64,000 nt of DNA, from positions 142,909 through 206,908 of the forward strand of contig CAZGIF010000003.1 of the NCBI GenBank assembly GCA_964526045.1, read 5' to 3'. This DNA is from CAZGIF01 sp964526045 (GTDB taxonomy: Bacteria; Patescibacteriota; Gracilibacteria; Absconditabacterales; Absconditicoccaceae). The notes under the pieces were generated by a model. That model ran no database searches. It was given only the letters and a program-made list of their open reading frames with translations, and was not told the DNA's origin. Shown in pieces: positions 31,330-42,327 of the stretch (position 1 is the stretch's first letter; each line of letters opens with the position of its first letter). The translations under genes and the position numbers were made by a program.

Positions 31330-33162
31330 ATGAAAAAATTTTTGTCTATTATGATAGGTAGTTTGTTGTTTCTTTGACAAATGTGATTTGCTTCACGATA
31401 TGAACTGCCTGTGTTTGATCCAACACTTGAGACAACGTTTTCATGTATTGCACAAGATATATACCTACAAGATATGGCGTCTGATGCTGATGTACAAGTC
31501 AATCCTGAGAGTTTTTATGTAGATCGTGATAGCGTCTGACAATTCTCTTTTGTTGCCAATGAGCAGGGTAATGTATCCAAAAGGGGAGTGCAACAATATC
31601 TTGTTCATTACAAAAATTGATCGGTAAAACAAACACTCAAAAAGTGAATAAACTATTTTCTCAACCCAAAAACAAATCTGTATGTGACACAAGAGAACGA
31701 TTTTTCTACAAATCCTACAACGACTCGTTTTGTTGATGAGACCTGAAAAGAACTATTTGCATGAACGTTGTTGGCGACACCGCCAGTAGAAGAGATTTCT
31801 CTGATGTGATGAAAGTTACATTGAGCTGTGCTTGTGAGTGATGATGGTGATATTATCTTTTGGGAGTTAGACCCCACAATTAATCGTGTGAGATTATATG
31901 TCAATTTTCAACTAATTAGCGATTGGTTCGATAATATTCAGCATGTACAAATTCAGTGAGACGATGTATACTATTTGTGATGAACACCAAAAAATGATGT
32001 TTTACAGATGGCATTGTATGCGAATCAAACTGTTCTTGCACCTGCAAACATTATGAGGTACGATGTCAATGGTGATGATTTTGCCTATGTGCTCAAAGAG
32101 GCTAATGATATAGACAGAACGATATATTGGAATGGAACAAAAATTGATTCATTGACGCAAGTATTTGATATTGAAATTAGTGACGACGGACATCTGTATT
32201 ATCTTGGTGAAAAAAAATCAGATTTGTGATTTTTTCGTGCTGGAGAGCGTGTAGATTTTGGGTTTGATTATTCAAAAGTGCAGACGTATTATTCTATATT
32301 TCCAATCAAATCGGCATGAGTTATGTTTGCATTGGATCATAACGATAAGAGGTATTATTATACAAACTGAACAGTAAAATCCTCATCGCTACAAGAAATC
32401 TTATTTGCAGACGAAGGATATTTGTTTTCAATAAGACCTGATGAGACAGATGTTTCAGATCAAACGATCAATATCTACAAAAATCAAACAAAAGTTGTAT
32501 GACCAATCCAACAAGCTCTTGTTTCTGTTCCTCGTATAGATCAAGGTTTTGTATGATACTTTAGCAAAAAAATACAAGACTGACTTGCTTGTGAGTTTGA
32601 TATAGTCGTCAATGGTATTGTTTCGACTATGTCTGTTTGTCCTTGAAACAAAATGTATACTTCTTTTATGGACTTTTACATGACCAATACGCAATGATAC
32701 GATATTGGGTATGATGTTTCCAAAAAGGTTTTCTATTTTTTGGATGATGCGTGAGACCATGCGAGATATATTGTATGTGGTAAAGAGTCTACAACCTCGA
32801 TAGCTCGTACATTGTGATACAATCTTGATAATAATCAAAACGATGATCAACAGTCAGATGATGATGATCTTTTTTCGCCAGAGTCTTGAGAAACTCTATG
32901 ACTGTATATTCCTGCAAATTATCTCCAAATACAAGACGTCGAAGAAAAGGTAACATATATGACAATAATGTTGCTACACAAAAAATATCACAAAAAAATA
33001 GAAAAAATTGCTCAACAAAAAAACATCTCACTTGCAGCTGCATATGATCAATTGATGCAAAAAACTGTACAAAAATTAGATCAATGATCGTACAGTCCTA
33101 TACTAGATGGTATACGAGGAGGTTTGTGAGATTATAAGAGATATTTTGAGAAGAATGAGTAG
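31330..33162 (+). CDS. exported protein, beta-propeller-like, 610 aa
   Basis: The signal peptide shares its first 11 residues with the gene at 29793 (MKKFLSIMIGS), then ends near GQMGFA. The mature region has recurring short strands of the type DDGDIIFWEL, QIQGDDVYYLGG, ISDDGHLYYLGE, NDKRYYYTNG, KKVFYFLDDAG, each about 40-60 residues apart. That pattern suggests a WD40/PQQ-like beta-propeller. An acidic linker (NDDQQSDDDD) leads to a helical, basic C-terminal part. Probably a cell-surface protein; no family assigned. The leader carries both repeat B and the 31293-31363 module. Confidence 0.6.
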
Positions 33163-33169
33163 GAATGTT

Positions 33170-34258
33170 TTATTTTTGATCTTGTATCATTTGTTGGATA
33201 TTAACTTCATATTTTCCTCATCATATTGGTTTAACATATTTGTTATAATCGTCCATTGTCGTTATATTTAAATAATATTTTTTTCAATTTAAATTTACAA
33301 TAAACAGTATTCCTCATCCGTCAACCATAAGGTCTTGGATTGGTCGATTAGTTATAGTTTTGTATAAGTCTGTTTTAATTACTAATTTCTTATATCAAAG
33401 AATGCTACGCAAATCACTAGTATCCAGATTAGTGATTGCTGACTGAGCCATAATACCATTAATTCATAGTAAATAGCTCGAGTGTTTATTACTTCGAGAT
33501 CTTATTAAATATAATTTATCTCAAGAATTTACTGACTCATTATTAGGTAATAATTTAAGAAATAATATTGATAGATCATGTTCATCTATTGAAGTACATA
33601 AATTTGATAAGTCAATTATTCATTGTCTATTAATTTGAGAAAGATCAATATTGATATATCTTTCGCTTGTATGTCTACCCTTATCAGTAGTAAGGAATAA
33701 TTTGAAAGATTCTACATCATTTATTTCTCTTGTATCATCGATAGACCAAAAAATAAATGGAGCATTAGATTCTCTATCTGAAGATATATATTTTCTCACA
33801 ATGGCGTCATAATCTATAGTTTCATTTGCTTCTTGAACGTTTTCTTGTGTGTTGTTGTTTCAAGAAGTTGCAGTATTACTGTTGATAAGTACAGTAGTGT
33901 TTCTAATTGTTTGAATTAAATTATTTGTTTTTATGTACATCTCATCATTTTTACTTACTTTTCACAAAATCAGCAATGCTTGAAGTTGGTTTTCTACCTC
34001 TTGTACTCATTTTTTAAATTCTTCTTCAGTAATTGTATCGCTTTTACGTAAACTTTCTAATCATTTGAGTGCATTATAAAGATCATTAATATCTTGGATT
34101 TTTTCGATATTCTTACTTGCTACTTGATTATTAAGTTCTTGTGTTAGTTCTTGATGAGCGTCTCCTGTTTCTGTTATTGCATGTGCTTGATTAATTCAAA
34201 CAAAGTTCATTCACAATACTCAGCAAAATAATGCTAATTTTCTTAATCCCCTTTTCAT
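33170..34258 (-). CDS. exported hypothetical protein, 362 aa
   Basis: Signal peptide MKRGLRKLALFCGVLGMNF...NQAHA, cleavage near residue 28. The next 100 residues are helical and Gln/Asn/Glu-rich (KIQDINDLYNALKG; FKKGVQEVENQLQALL), followed by a Thr/Asn/Gln linker and a beta-rich C-terminal domain of about 220 residues. It converges on the 31330 gene with only 7 bp between stops. No motif recognised; similar layout (helical head, linker, globular tail) to the other exported proteins nearby. Confidence 0.6.
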
Positions 34259-34556
34259 ACTTATTGTATTTCATTGTTTAGGTGTTTTTGTTTGCATAGG
34301 TGTTATAAACTTTAAAAAAATTACTGCTTTTGTTTACAAAAACTGTAAGTCGGTCATTCTTTTTCAAATGATTATAATATATTTATTATCAAAAAAGACA
34401 CATAAGTCAATATTAAAATATTTATCTAATTTAAGTTTAGTTAAGTTTCTCCTAAATTTTTTATTCAAAATAAATTAAAAAATTATAAAACATTTGACTT
34501 ATACTTTTATTTTGTGTATATATTGAATTGATTTTAACTATATTAACCTCAAAATT
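34259..34556. other. 298-bp AT-rich divergent intergenic region
   Basis: Contains the promoter for the 34557 gene at its right end and must hold one for the leftward exported gene. No ORF, hairpin or RNA gene that I can support. Confidence 0.5.
34494..34522 (+). promoter_or_regulatory. sigma-70-like promoter
   Basis: TTGACT, 17-base spacer, TATATA, 34 bases before ATG 34557. Confidence 0.6.
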
Positions 34557-35114
34557 ATGAAATTACCATTGAACATATCTAAAAAACCAAGCGATAATAC
34601 CTATAACTCCTATTTACTTGGACGTGTTAGCTCAAATTTACTAAGTTTGATAAATATATATGCAGATAGTTCTATGCCAATAAAACAGAAAGGATCTCAT
34701 TTGTTGGACTTTCTGGCATATAATCCAAAAATACGTGTATTTATAGAGAAATTATCTCAAAATTTTGCTATCAGTCTTGATAGTATCTTTGAAGAAGATA
34801 ATAATGAAAAACGTATTACACAATACGTTGATACATTACAATGAGCATCATTGTCAATTTTTGATCTGTTTTTATTTGAAAAAGTGCGATATAATGATAT
34901 AAAGTATCTTGAAAAGGTAGTAGATGCTTATAAAACTAAAAAATTTGACTTTCAGCAGTTACCATCTCAATCGGGAACGGTATTTCAGCACCTAATGGCA
35001 GCATATATATTAGTCTACACTGATGAAGGTACGTGAGCTATAGATCCAAAAAAGGAAGAACTTTTGAAATCATTTAAAGAATTACTTCTCAAAGATATAA
35101 ATTCTTTGGTATAA
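34557..35114 (+). CDS. hypothetical protein, 185 aa
   Basis: Helical cytosolic protein without signal peptide or membrane span. Hydrophobic/charged pattern throughout (SSNLLSLINIYADSSM; IRVFIEKLSQNFAISLDSIF). Two TGA codons encode Gly. Unrecognised. Confidence 0.55.
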
Positions 35115-35144
35115 ATAAGTGGATACTTCAGGTATAGAAGATTA

Positions 35145-35579
35145 CTATTCTGACTGTTTTTTGTATTCTTTGATCTCATACCACACAATATACAAACCAC
35201 ACAAAAAAACTGCAACCGCCATACCAAAAAGTTGATCGTAACCCAAAACGGTTGTATGTAATCAGATTGCTCATGCCATCAATCCACATACTCATATTGC
35301 TCACAAAAAGGTTGTTCTTTTGAACATAAGAAGTACTGAAACAATCAGTTCTAGTATTCAACTTCAGATTCTAAGTTGCATTTCATATCCATCTGTAGCA
35401 AACAAAAAGCTGGATACTTTTCTAAAAATCTCTTGAGATTCTGCCAAAGCATCGGGCATGAGTCAAAACTTGAAAACTAGAGTTTGGAGTAATATTCATA
35501 TACAAATTATTTTTGATATATTGTAAGCATATGTTCATAGGTTTTTTTTGAAAGAGGAGTGAGGAGTAGTTTGATTCAT
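35145..35579 (-). CDS. DoxX-like membrane protein
   Basis: A 144-aa protein with four hydrophobic helices. GLMPDALAESQEIFRKV, then a helix containing RIGSGILELIVSVLLM, then TTFLGAIGVCGLMAGAIGLH fit the DoxX/DoxX-like layout (F.f.G..Kl....a...f, then G..El..g.lLl.). Members are linked to quinone or thiol redox at the membrane, but roles are poorly defined. It follows hemW on the same strand by 21 bp, so the two are likely cotranscribed. Confidence 0.65.
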
Positions 35580-35600
35580 GTAGATATGTCAGAATAAAAA

Positions 35601-37016
35601 CTAAATACTTTCCAAAAGTTCACTAATAATGTGGTTGTAAATATCCATTCATGTGTCAGTCAATGTGATATAAAATTGATCATCTTGATCACTTTGGTCT
35701 TGCGTCATATGTCACTGATCTACACAAAGTGTGATAATGTCTTGTCGATTTTTGACAAAAATACTTGTATCAACGTGATTATAATACATGTCTTTGACCG
35801 GGTCAGATAATTTTTTTGTGTGAACACATACTCATTGTGACGTTCTGAGTCACAAAAACAAAGCTTCAATCAAATATGCTTGAAAATCTAAAACATCTAT
35901 GGAGTCTTTTTCTATATGATTTGTGATAGTCGAGGAGACGTCGTTCGTCTTCTGTTCAAAAAATTTGGATATATGTTTGCTGTTTGTCCAGCGGTATCAG
36001 ACAGCCGTATCTTGTGTGCTGGGTGTTTCGTCACTTTGTGCATCTAGTGGTGTTTGTTGGGTATGTGTCAACACTGATCCTATAGCTACAAAATCTTGAT
36101 GTCACGCATGCCAAAAACTACTTGCATGAGATCATAGTCAGATGTAACAATCTTGTGATCGGTAACTTCTATTGTGGATGCTGTTTTTTCCTCATAGGGA
36201 AAAGTTAGATATTTCGTATCTGATATATCACGCATGTTGCAATACTTCTTTGATATTTTGAAATTCTTCGTATATATCGTCGTCTTCACCCATTGCTTTG
36301 AGTCCATATCCGTCTTTTTGGTAGTTTGTATTGTGTTTGTATTTTTCAAATCGTTCACTTCATTCAAACAATTCTAGTGTGTACAAAGAAAATCCATCAG
36401 CAAAATAACTATGCACAAACTGTTCAAAAAACTTTTGTGCACCAGGTTTCCAAAACATACTCTGTCATTTTTTGCTAGTATGTTTTTTGCCAAATGCCAT
36501 AAAATCAAAACAGAATGAATTGTTTGGTTGTTTAAGTGGTACAAGATTTCTCAAAAAATCAACAACTCCAGGAAATGTATAGTCTCTTCATGCATCACGA
36601 AGTACACTCGAATCCAAACTTTGAATTCCGATACTTCGCCTTACTTTCAAAAATTTTTTCCATGCTTTGTTACATGTTTTTATAAGTCACAAAATTTCTT
36701 CTTGGGGATGTGGATTGAGTTCTACTGTCAGTTCTTCGAGGTATTCCAAGCAAAAAAGAGAATCGATTGTCTCAATAAGATCGATGAGATGCGTTGCTCA
36801 GATTGTAGAGGGTGTTCATCATCAGATATGAATTGTTCTGATATTTTTATCATTTAGTGTTTTGGACCAAAAAAGAAGTTCCTGACGGAGTGTATGGACA
36901 TATCAATCGAGCAATGTTTGGTGGTGGGTGTGGGTAGCTTCCAGAGATTGTACGTGAAAACTACAATATTTACACTTTTTTTCACAAAAAGGAATATGAA
37001 TATACAAACCAAACAT
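35601..37016 (-). CDS. hemW: HemW-like radical SAM protein
   Basis: A 471-aa protein. YIHIPFCEKKCKYCSF holds the radical-SAM CxxxCxxC (Cys 11, 15, 18). TIHIGGGTPS is the HemN/HemW SAM-binding strand, LTVELNPHP and RRSIGIQSLDSSVLRDAGR the next conserved pieces, and RYEISNFSLGGKNSIHNRSY and YIGLGSHASSF the HemW signature. The C-terminal HemN-like winged region follows. HemW is a heme chaperone rather than a coproporphyrinogen oxidase; HemN has an extra Cys after the triad that is absent here. The protein is longer than usual (about 380) because of inserts around residues 180-235. Two TGA codons lie within the GGGTP motif. Confidence 0.93.
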
Positions 37017-37156
37017 AGGATTTTTTCTTCTAAAAAAAATGGTATTTTGTATCTAGACTACGGGTTTGTTTCCTCTTTGCAAGAGTTGTTTTTGTACTTG
37101 TAAATACATATGATCTGTATATAGTGATACCAAGTATTTTATTTTTTGTATATGTC

Positions 37157-40100
37157 ATGTTTCGTTCTCAAGATGCTAAGCCCCATTTTTGGAATATACA
37201 ACAACATATTCTAAGTTTTCGAAAAGATCACTCTGTCTTTGAAAAATCAGTCTCATCCAGACCAGCGTCAGACCCATATCTTTTTTTTGATTGACCTCCA
37301 TTTATCACATGAATGCCACACTATGGAAGCCTGCTTTCAAGTATTTGCAAAGACGTTATTCCAAGATATCAGACAATGAAATGAAAGCGCGTCGAAAGAG
37401 TACGATGACGAGATTGTCATGGTATTCCTATAGAACAAAAAGTACAAAAAGAAATGTGATTAGAAACCAATAAAGATATCGAAAAAGCATGAGTAGAGAC
37501 ATTTATCAATCAATGTTACACATATACTCGCTCCACATCCGCGGAACGAAATCGATACATCAACAATATAGGTCGTTGGGTTGATATGGACAATGCTTAC
37601 AAAACCATGGACAATGATTATATGGAATCAGTGATGCGAGTCTTTAAACAATTTTGGGAAAAATCTCTTATCTATCGTGGTAAAAGAGTATCTTTGTATA
37701 GTACCAAACTATCAACTCCTATTTCAAATTTTGAAGTAGCAATGGATGATACATATGAAGAAATCAACGACCCAGCTATAACTGTAAAATTTCCCTTATT
37801 TGCATCAGAACAAACAGCATTGCCTCGAGATACATCTGATATTTCTGCAAAAGTATATGCACTCGCTCGAACAACAACACCTCGAACGATCCCTTGTAAT
37901 ATGTCTTTGGCAGTCAATAACGATCTGGAATATGTTCTTGTACACTACAATCAAGAATATTATGTTGTAGCCAAAAATAGAACTGACGATGTGTTTACGT
38001 CTGGAGAATATACGATAGTACAAGAGTTTTTGTGAGAAAAATTGGTGTGATTGTCATACGAACCACCATATGATTATTATTACAAAAAAACAAACAACGA
38101 AGCTGATCATAAAATATATAGTGCAGATTTTATCACTGACCAAAGTGGAACTGGTATTGGTCATGAAGCTCCAGAATTTTGAGATGTTGATTTTGAACTT
38201 GCGCAAAAGGTCTGATTGACAATCTCGGAAGCAATGGATGATGCCTGAAAATTCACCTCACAAATCACAGACAAAGAAGGATTGTTTTATCGTGATCAAA
38301 ACGACGCGATCATTGAAGAACTCAAAACAAAAAATGCATTGTTTCACAAATGATCTATCACTCACCGTGTGGCATTTTGTCCACGTAGTGGTGTGCCATT
38401 GGTATACAAGGCACAAGATTCTTGGTTTATTGATATCCAATCACTCAAACCAAAATTATTAGAAAAAAATAAAGAAATAAACCGATATCCAGAACATTTC
38501 AAGTTTGGTCGTTTTGCAAAGTCTTTGGAATCTGCACCAGATCGATGTATTTCTAGAACAAGATACCGATGAACTCCTATGCCCGTTTGGCAAAATGAAG
38601 ATGCGAGTGAAATAGAAGTTATATGATCTCGTGATGAATTATTTCTCAAAAATAAACCATACAAACAACTAACAAAAATTATTTTTGTACGTCATGGAAG
38701 AACAGACTATAATGATGAATGAAGACATGATCATGAGGGGAGTGCAAAACTTGTTGATTTTGGTTGGGAACAAGCACATACATTAGCCAAAAAATACAAA
38801 AATCAAGATATTGCTGCAGTATACAGTTCCCCTCTTCAAAGATGTGTTGATACTGTTACACCACTGAGCGCACAAAAGGATATTGAAATGACTATTGACG
38901 AAAGAATCTCAGAAATTAGAATCCCAAAATCTCAAGATCAATTGTTCGATTGTTCATCTATAGTACGAAATGATCTTCCAATAGATTGACGTGACTCAGA
39001 AAGTATCAAAGAGGTGTATCAAAGAGTTGAAGAATTTCTCAAAGATGTTGTGAGAAAACATGCTGGACAAACAATAGTTGTCTGTTCTCATGGAGATCCT
39101 TTGGTATTGATGAGAAAAGTCTTACATGATTTTGATTATGAAACAGACAAATACAAACGATATATGTCCAACAAAAAACATAAAGATCTGACGTGTACTG
39201 AGTATGTACTTTCAGAACCATGTCAAAGATTAAATCTACATAAACCTTGGATTGATAGTATTTATATCCAAAGTGCTAGTGGACAAAAAATGACCAGAAG
39301 GTCAGAAGTTTTGGATTGTTGGTTTGAATCTGGTTCTATGCCATATGCACAAGTGCACTATCCTTTTGAAAATAAATCAAAATTTGAGACAGCATTTCCT
39401 GCTGATTATGTTGTAGAATATACATGACAAATTAGAGCATGGTTTTATGTGATGCATGTATTAGGGGTTGTTCTTTTTGACAAACCTGCATTCAAAAATG
39501 TCTTGTGTACGTGAGTGATGAAGTGAGATGATTGACGCAAAATGTCAAAAAGCTACGGAAATTATCCAGATCCAAAACGTTCATTTGAAAAGTACGGATG
39601 AGATGCAGTCAGATTACAATCTTTGTTGTCACCTGTTGTATATGGTGGTGATGTTGATGTCAAAGAATCATGATTTTTGGAAGCTACAAAAACAGTTCTC
39701 TTACCTTTGTGGAATGTTTTCTATTTCTTCACAACCTACGCAAATATTGATGGTTGGATACCACAAAATGACAAATCAATTAGTACGGAACATAACTTTT
39801 TGGATGGACGAATTGTCTCAGAGTTGCAATTATTGATACAAACAGTAGATCATGACCTTGCGCATTATAGTATGCATACTGCAACTCGTTCTGTTATGTC
39901 ATTTTTGGATGATTTGACAAATCGATATATCAGAAGAAGTAGAAGAAGGTTTCGAAAATCTGAAAATGATGGAGATAAGATCCAAGCATATGAGACTTTA
40001 TACCAAGTACTGTTAACTCTTAGTCAGTTGATGGCGCCTTTGATACCATTTACAAGTGAATATATCTATAGAGGCCTCGTTCGTACACAAGAAACACAAG

Positions 40101-40876
40101 ATCTTGTTTCTGTACATCTTACGCGTTTCCCAGTTGTTGAAAAGTCACTTATCAATAAAGAATTGTCTTCAACGATGCAACAAGTTAAAACGGTTGTTTC
40201 TACATGACTAGCTTGGAGAAGTAACAAAAATATTAGAGTAAGACAACCCTTGCAGTCAGTCACTATAGGATTTCCATTGGATCAAAACTTTCAAGACATT
40301 ATACAAGAAGAACTCAACGTCAAACAAGTAATTGTTGATCCAACAATCAATCAAAAAGTACAAAAAATAGTCAAGCCAGATGGTAAATTATTATGAAAAA
40401 AATTGTGAGCTGACTTCAAAACAGTGTTGCAATTGGCTAAGTCATGACAGTTTGAACAATGACCGGCTTGAACTGTGCTTGTTGATCGTCGAACCTTACA
40501 ACCTGAAGAATATGAAATCGGTTATATCAAAGTTGATGAAACACTTGATATTGAAGTACAAGATGGAATGGTTGTTGCAATGGATCCAACAATAACACCA
40601 GAACTTGAATTAGAGTGATTTGCTCGTGATTTGGTAAGATTTATCCAAGAATCTCGCAAAGAAGCATGATATGATATTGCAGATAGAATCTCTCTGTCAT
40701 TGTCTACTACAAACTTATCCGAGTCAGACGAGTCTTTTTTGAAGTCTCTTTTGCAAGAACATGGTGCATATATTCAAGAAGAAACTCTCTCAACTATTGT
40801 TTCTTTGGAAGCATGAGATATCAAAAAGGATATTGAATTGTGAACTGTTTCAGTTGTATGTATTCTCAAAAAATAG
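37157..40876 (+). CDS. ileS: isoleucyl-tRNA synthetase with inserted histidine-phosphatase domain
   Basis: A 1239-aa class I synthetase of the eukaryote-like IleRS type. DGPPFITGMPHYGS is the HIGH region (about 45-58, last His replaced by Ser), GWDCHGIPIE and SGTGIGHEAPEFG belong to the catalytic/editing parts, and GRKMSKSYG (about 792-800) is KMSKS. Between GSRDELF and DLTCTEYVLSE, where normal enzymes have about 10-15 residues, lies an extra stretch of about 170 residues (about 500-675). It holds FVRHGRTDYND, YSSPLQRC, and VVCSHGDPLVLMRK, the RHG, SSPLxR and SHGD motifs of the histidine-phosphatase (phosphoglycerate-mutase-like) superfamily, all catalytic residues present. The frame runs through it without a stop. 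It charges tRNA-Ile; the insert may act on a nucleotide, a small phosphate ester or regulate charging (unknown). Confidence 0.95.
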
Positions 40877-40899
40877 ATTTATATTGACCATCTCGCAAA

Positions 40900-41580
40900 A
40901 TGGTACAAATTGATCCTTCTTGGCAAAAACAACTCGAAAACGAATTTACTAAACCATATTTTGCACAGATAAAATCACTTCTCACTGAACAAAAAAAACA
41001 GTGAGTTGAGATTTTTCCAAAGTCAAAAGATATTTTTGCTGCTTTTGATGCAACACCCTTTGACCAGGTACGTGTTGTTATTTTGGGGCAAGATCCGTAT
41101 CATGGACAGTGACAAGCACATTGATTGAGTTTTTCTGTACCCGACTGAATACCGAAGCCTCCTTCATTACAAAATATTTTCAAGGAAATACAACAAGACC
41201 TTGGTTGAGAGATTACTGGTTGAAATATTCCTGATTCTTGAAATTTACTCTGACGAGCAAAACAGTGAGTCTTTTTGCTCAATGCTATATTGACCGTCCA
41301 AGCACATAAACCTGCTTCTCATGCCAAGATTTGACGAGAAATATTTACTGATGCTGTAATAACAACTCTTTCACAAAATAAATCCTGACTGGTATTTCTG
41401 TTGTGGTGAAAATTTGCTCAATCTAAATCGTCATTGATAGACCAAACCAAACACCATGTTTTGACAGCACCTCATCCATCACCATTTTCTGCACACACAT
41501 GATTTTTTGGTTCACAGCACTTTTCTCAAACTAATGATATTTTGCTATCGCAAAAACTAGAACCAATACGTTGGTTCTAG
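40900..41580 (+). CDS. ung: uracil-DNA glycosylase, family 1
   Basis: A 226-aa UDG, full family length. The water-activating loop is ILGQDPYHGQGQAHGLSFSV (Asp about 66), PPSLQNIFKEI the next conserved segment, NLLGRAKQGVFLLNAILTV the middle helix region, LLWGKFAQ the strand, and APHPSPFSAH (His about 192) the minor-groove loop. It removes uracil from DNA in base-excision repair. I count 13 TGA against 5 GGN codons for Gly here, a clear case of recoding. It starts 23 bp after ileS. Its TAG stop lies inside the terminator stem. Confidence 0.97.
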
Positions 41581-41585
41581 TTTTT
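41552..41585. terminator. bidirectional terminator shared by convergent genes
   Basis: Perfect 15-base stem with a 4-base loop (TACG), A-run on the left and T-run on the right, so it can end transcripts from both directions. The stop codons of both the left (TAG 41578-41580) and right (41577-41579, minus) genes are inside the stem. Confidence 0.92.
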
Positions 41586-41825
41586 GTATGGATTAAGATT
41601 ATTGTTTTTTTCGCTTTTTAGTAATGCCTCTTCATTACTTTCTAGTAGTTTTTTTTTTCCTTCCTCGAGATCAGCTATGTATTTTTCTACTCTCAATTCC
41701 TCTTCAGATTTTATGTCTTTTTCAATAAATAGATTTTTTAGTTTTTTCTTTAAGTTTTCAATGAATCATTGTTTTTTAGGCTTTTGTTCTATATCTCTTT
41801 TTATAAATTCAAGATATTAACTCAT
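41577..41825 (-). pseudogene. small charged helical protein, TAA at codon 3
   Basis: Opens ATG-AGT-TAA (41825 to 41817), then the same frame continues for 79 codons to TAG 41577. It reads YLEFIKRDIEQKPKKQG and then KKKLKNLFIEKDIKSEEELR, with a highly charged helical pattern and one TGA (Gly). No other start codon lies near the N-terminus (first TTG about halfway), so the natural start seems to be the ATG followed by a stop. CAA (Gln) would make it intact. Unknown family. It follows the 78-aa gene upstream on the same strand. Confidence 0.45.
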
Positions 41826-41879
41826 TTGGTGATAGTATAAGATAAAATTATGAAAATATTTTCTTTACTATTTATATAC

Positions 41880-42116
41880 TTATTCTTCAGAAGATAATCA
41901 AGTGTCATTAGATTCAAGTTTACGATTATACCCAGCCCTCGTTGCAGCTTCTTTGTTAAGTTTTTCTATTTCTTTCCTTTTTTGATTTATAGGTTCAAAA
42001 TGAAATGCTTTTTCAATCAATATTCTAGCTTTCTCGGTAAATGTTAATTCTTTTTGTTGCCCTTTTATACTTGTTCTATCTGTAATAAACCCTCTTTGTG
42101 TATTTGTATCTCCCAT
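41880..42116 (-). CDS. hypothetical protein, 78 aa
   Basis: Short basic/acidic protein with pattern KGQQKELTFTEKARILIEKA and NQKRKEIEKLNKEAATRAGYN, helical. Start ATG 42116, stop TAA 41880-41882, one in-frame TGA near the end. The small charged gene at 41577 follows it. Both could be accessory parts of the lytic transglycosylase locus upstream on the same strand, but a terminator hairpin separates them. Confidence 0.5.
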
Positions 42117-42133
42117 GTTTATATATTTTATAA

Positions 42134-42158
42134 TTAAAAAAAATTGCGACTAGTCGCA
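42134..42158 (-). terminator. terminator after the lytic transglycosylase gene
   Basis: 14-base palindrome TGCGACTAGTCGCA (42145-42158) followed on the minus strand by a run of T's. The hairpin would have a 5-base stem and 4-base loop. Confidence 0.6.
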
Positions 42159-42327
42159 TAAGAACTCAGAATACGAATATATGTTTTTCTCTCAATTTAA
42201 CAAAACTTTATTTGTCTAGTTATAATATAATGGTTAGATCTTTAATTTCAATTAAATCAAACTTGAATAACCCTTTTATATTTACAAAAAAATATTCAAC
42301 AGACACGGTGTCAGGTATATTTCTTTT

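Noticed and set aside
37157..40876. Two separate genes (IleRS fragments flanking a phosphatase)
   Set aside because: One frame runs through both junctions without a TAA/TAG or internal start, and IleRS motifs are in normal order on both sides.
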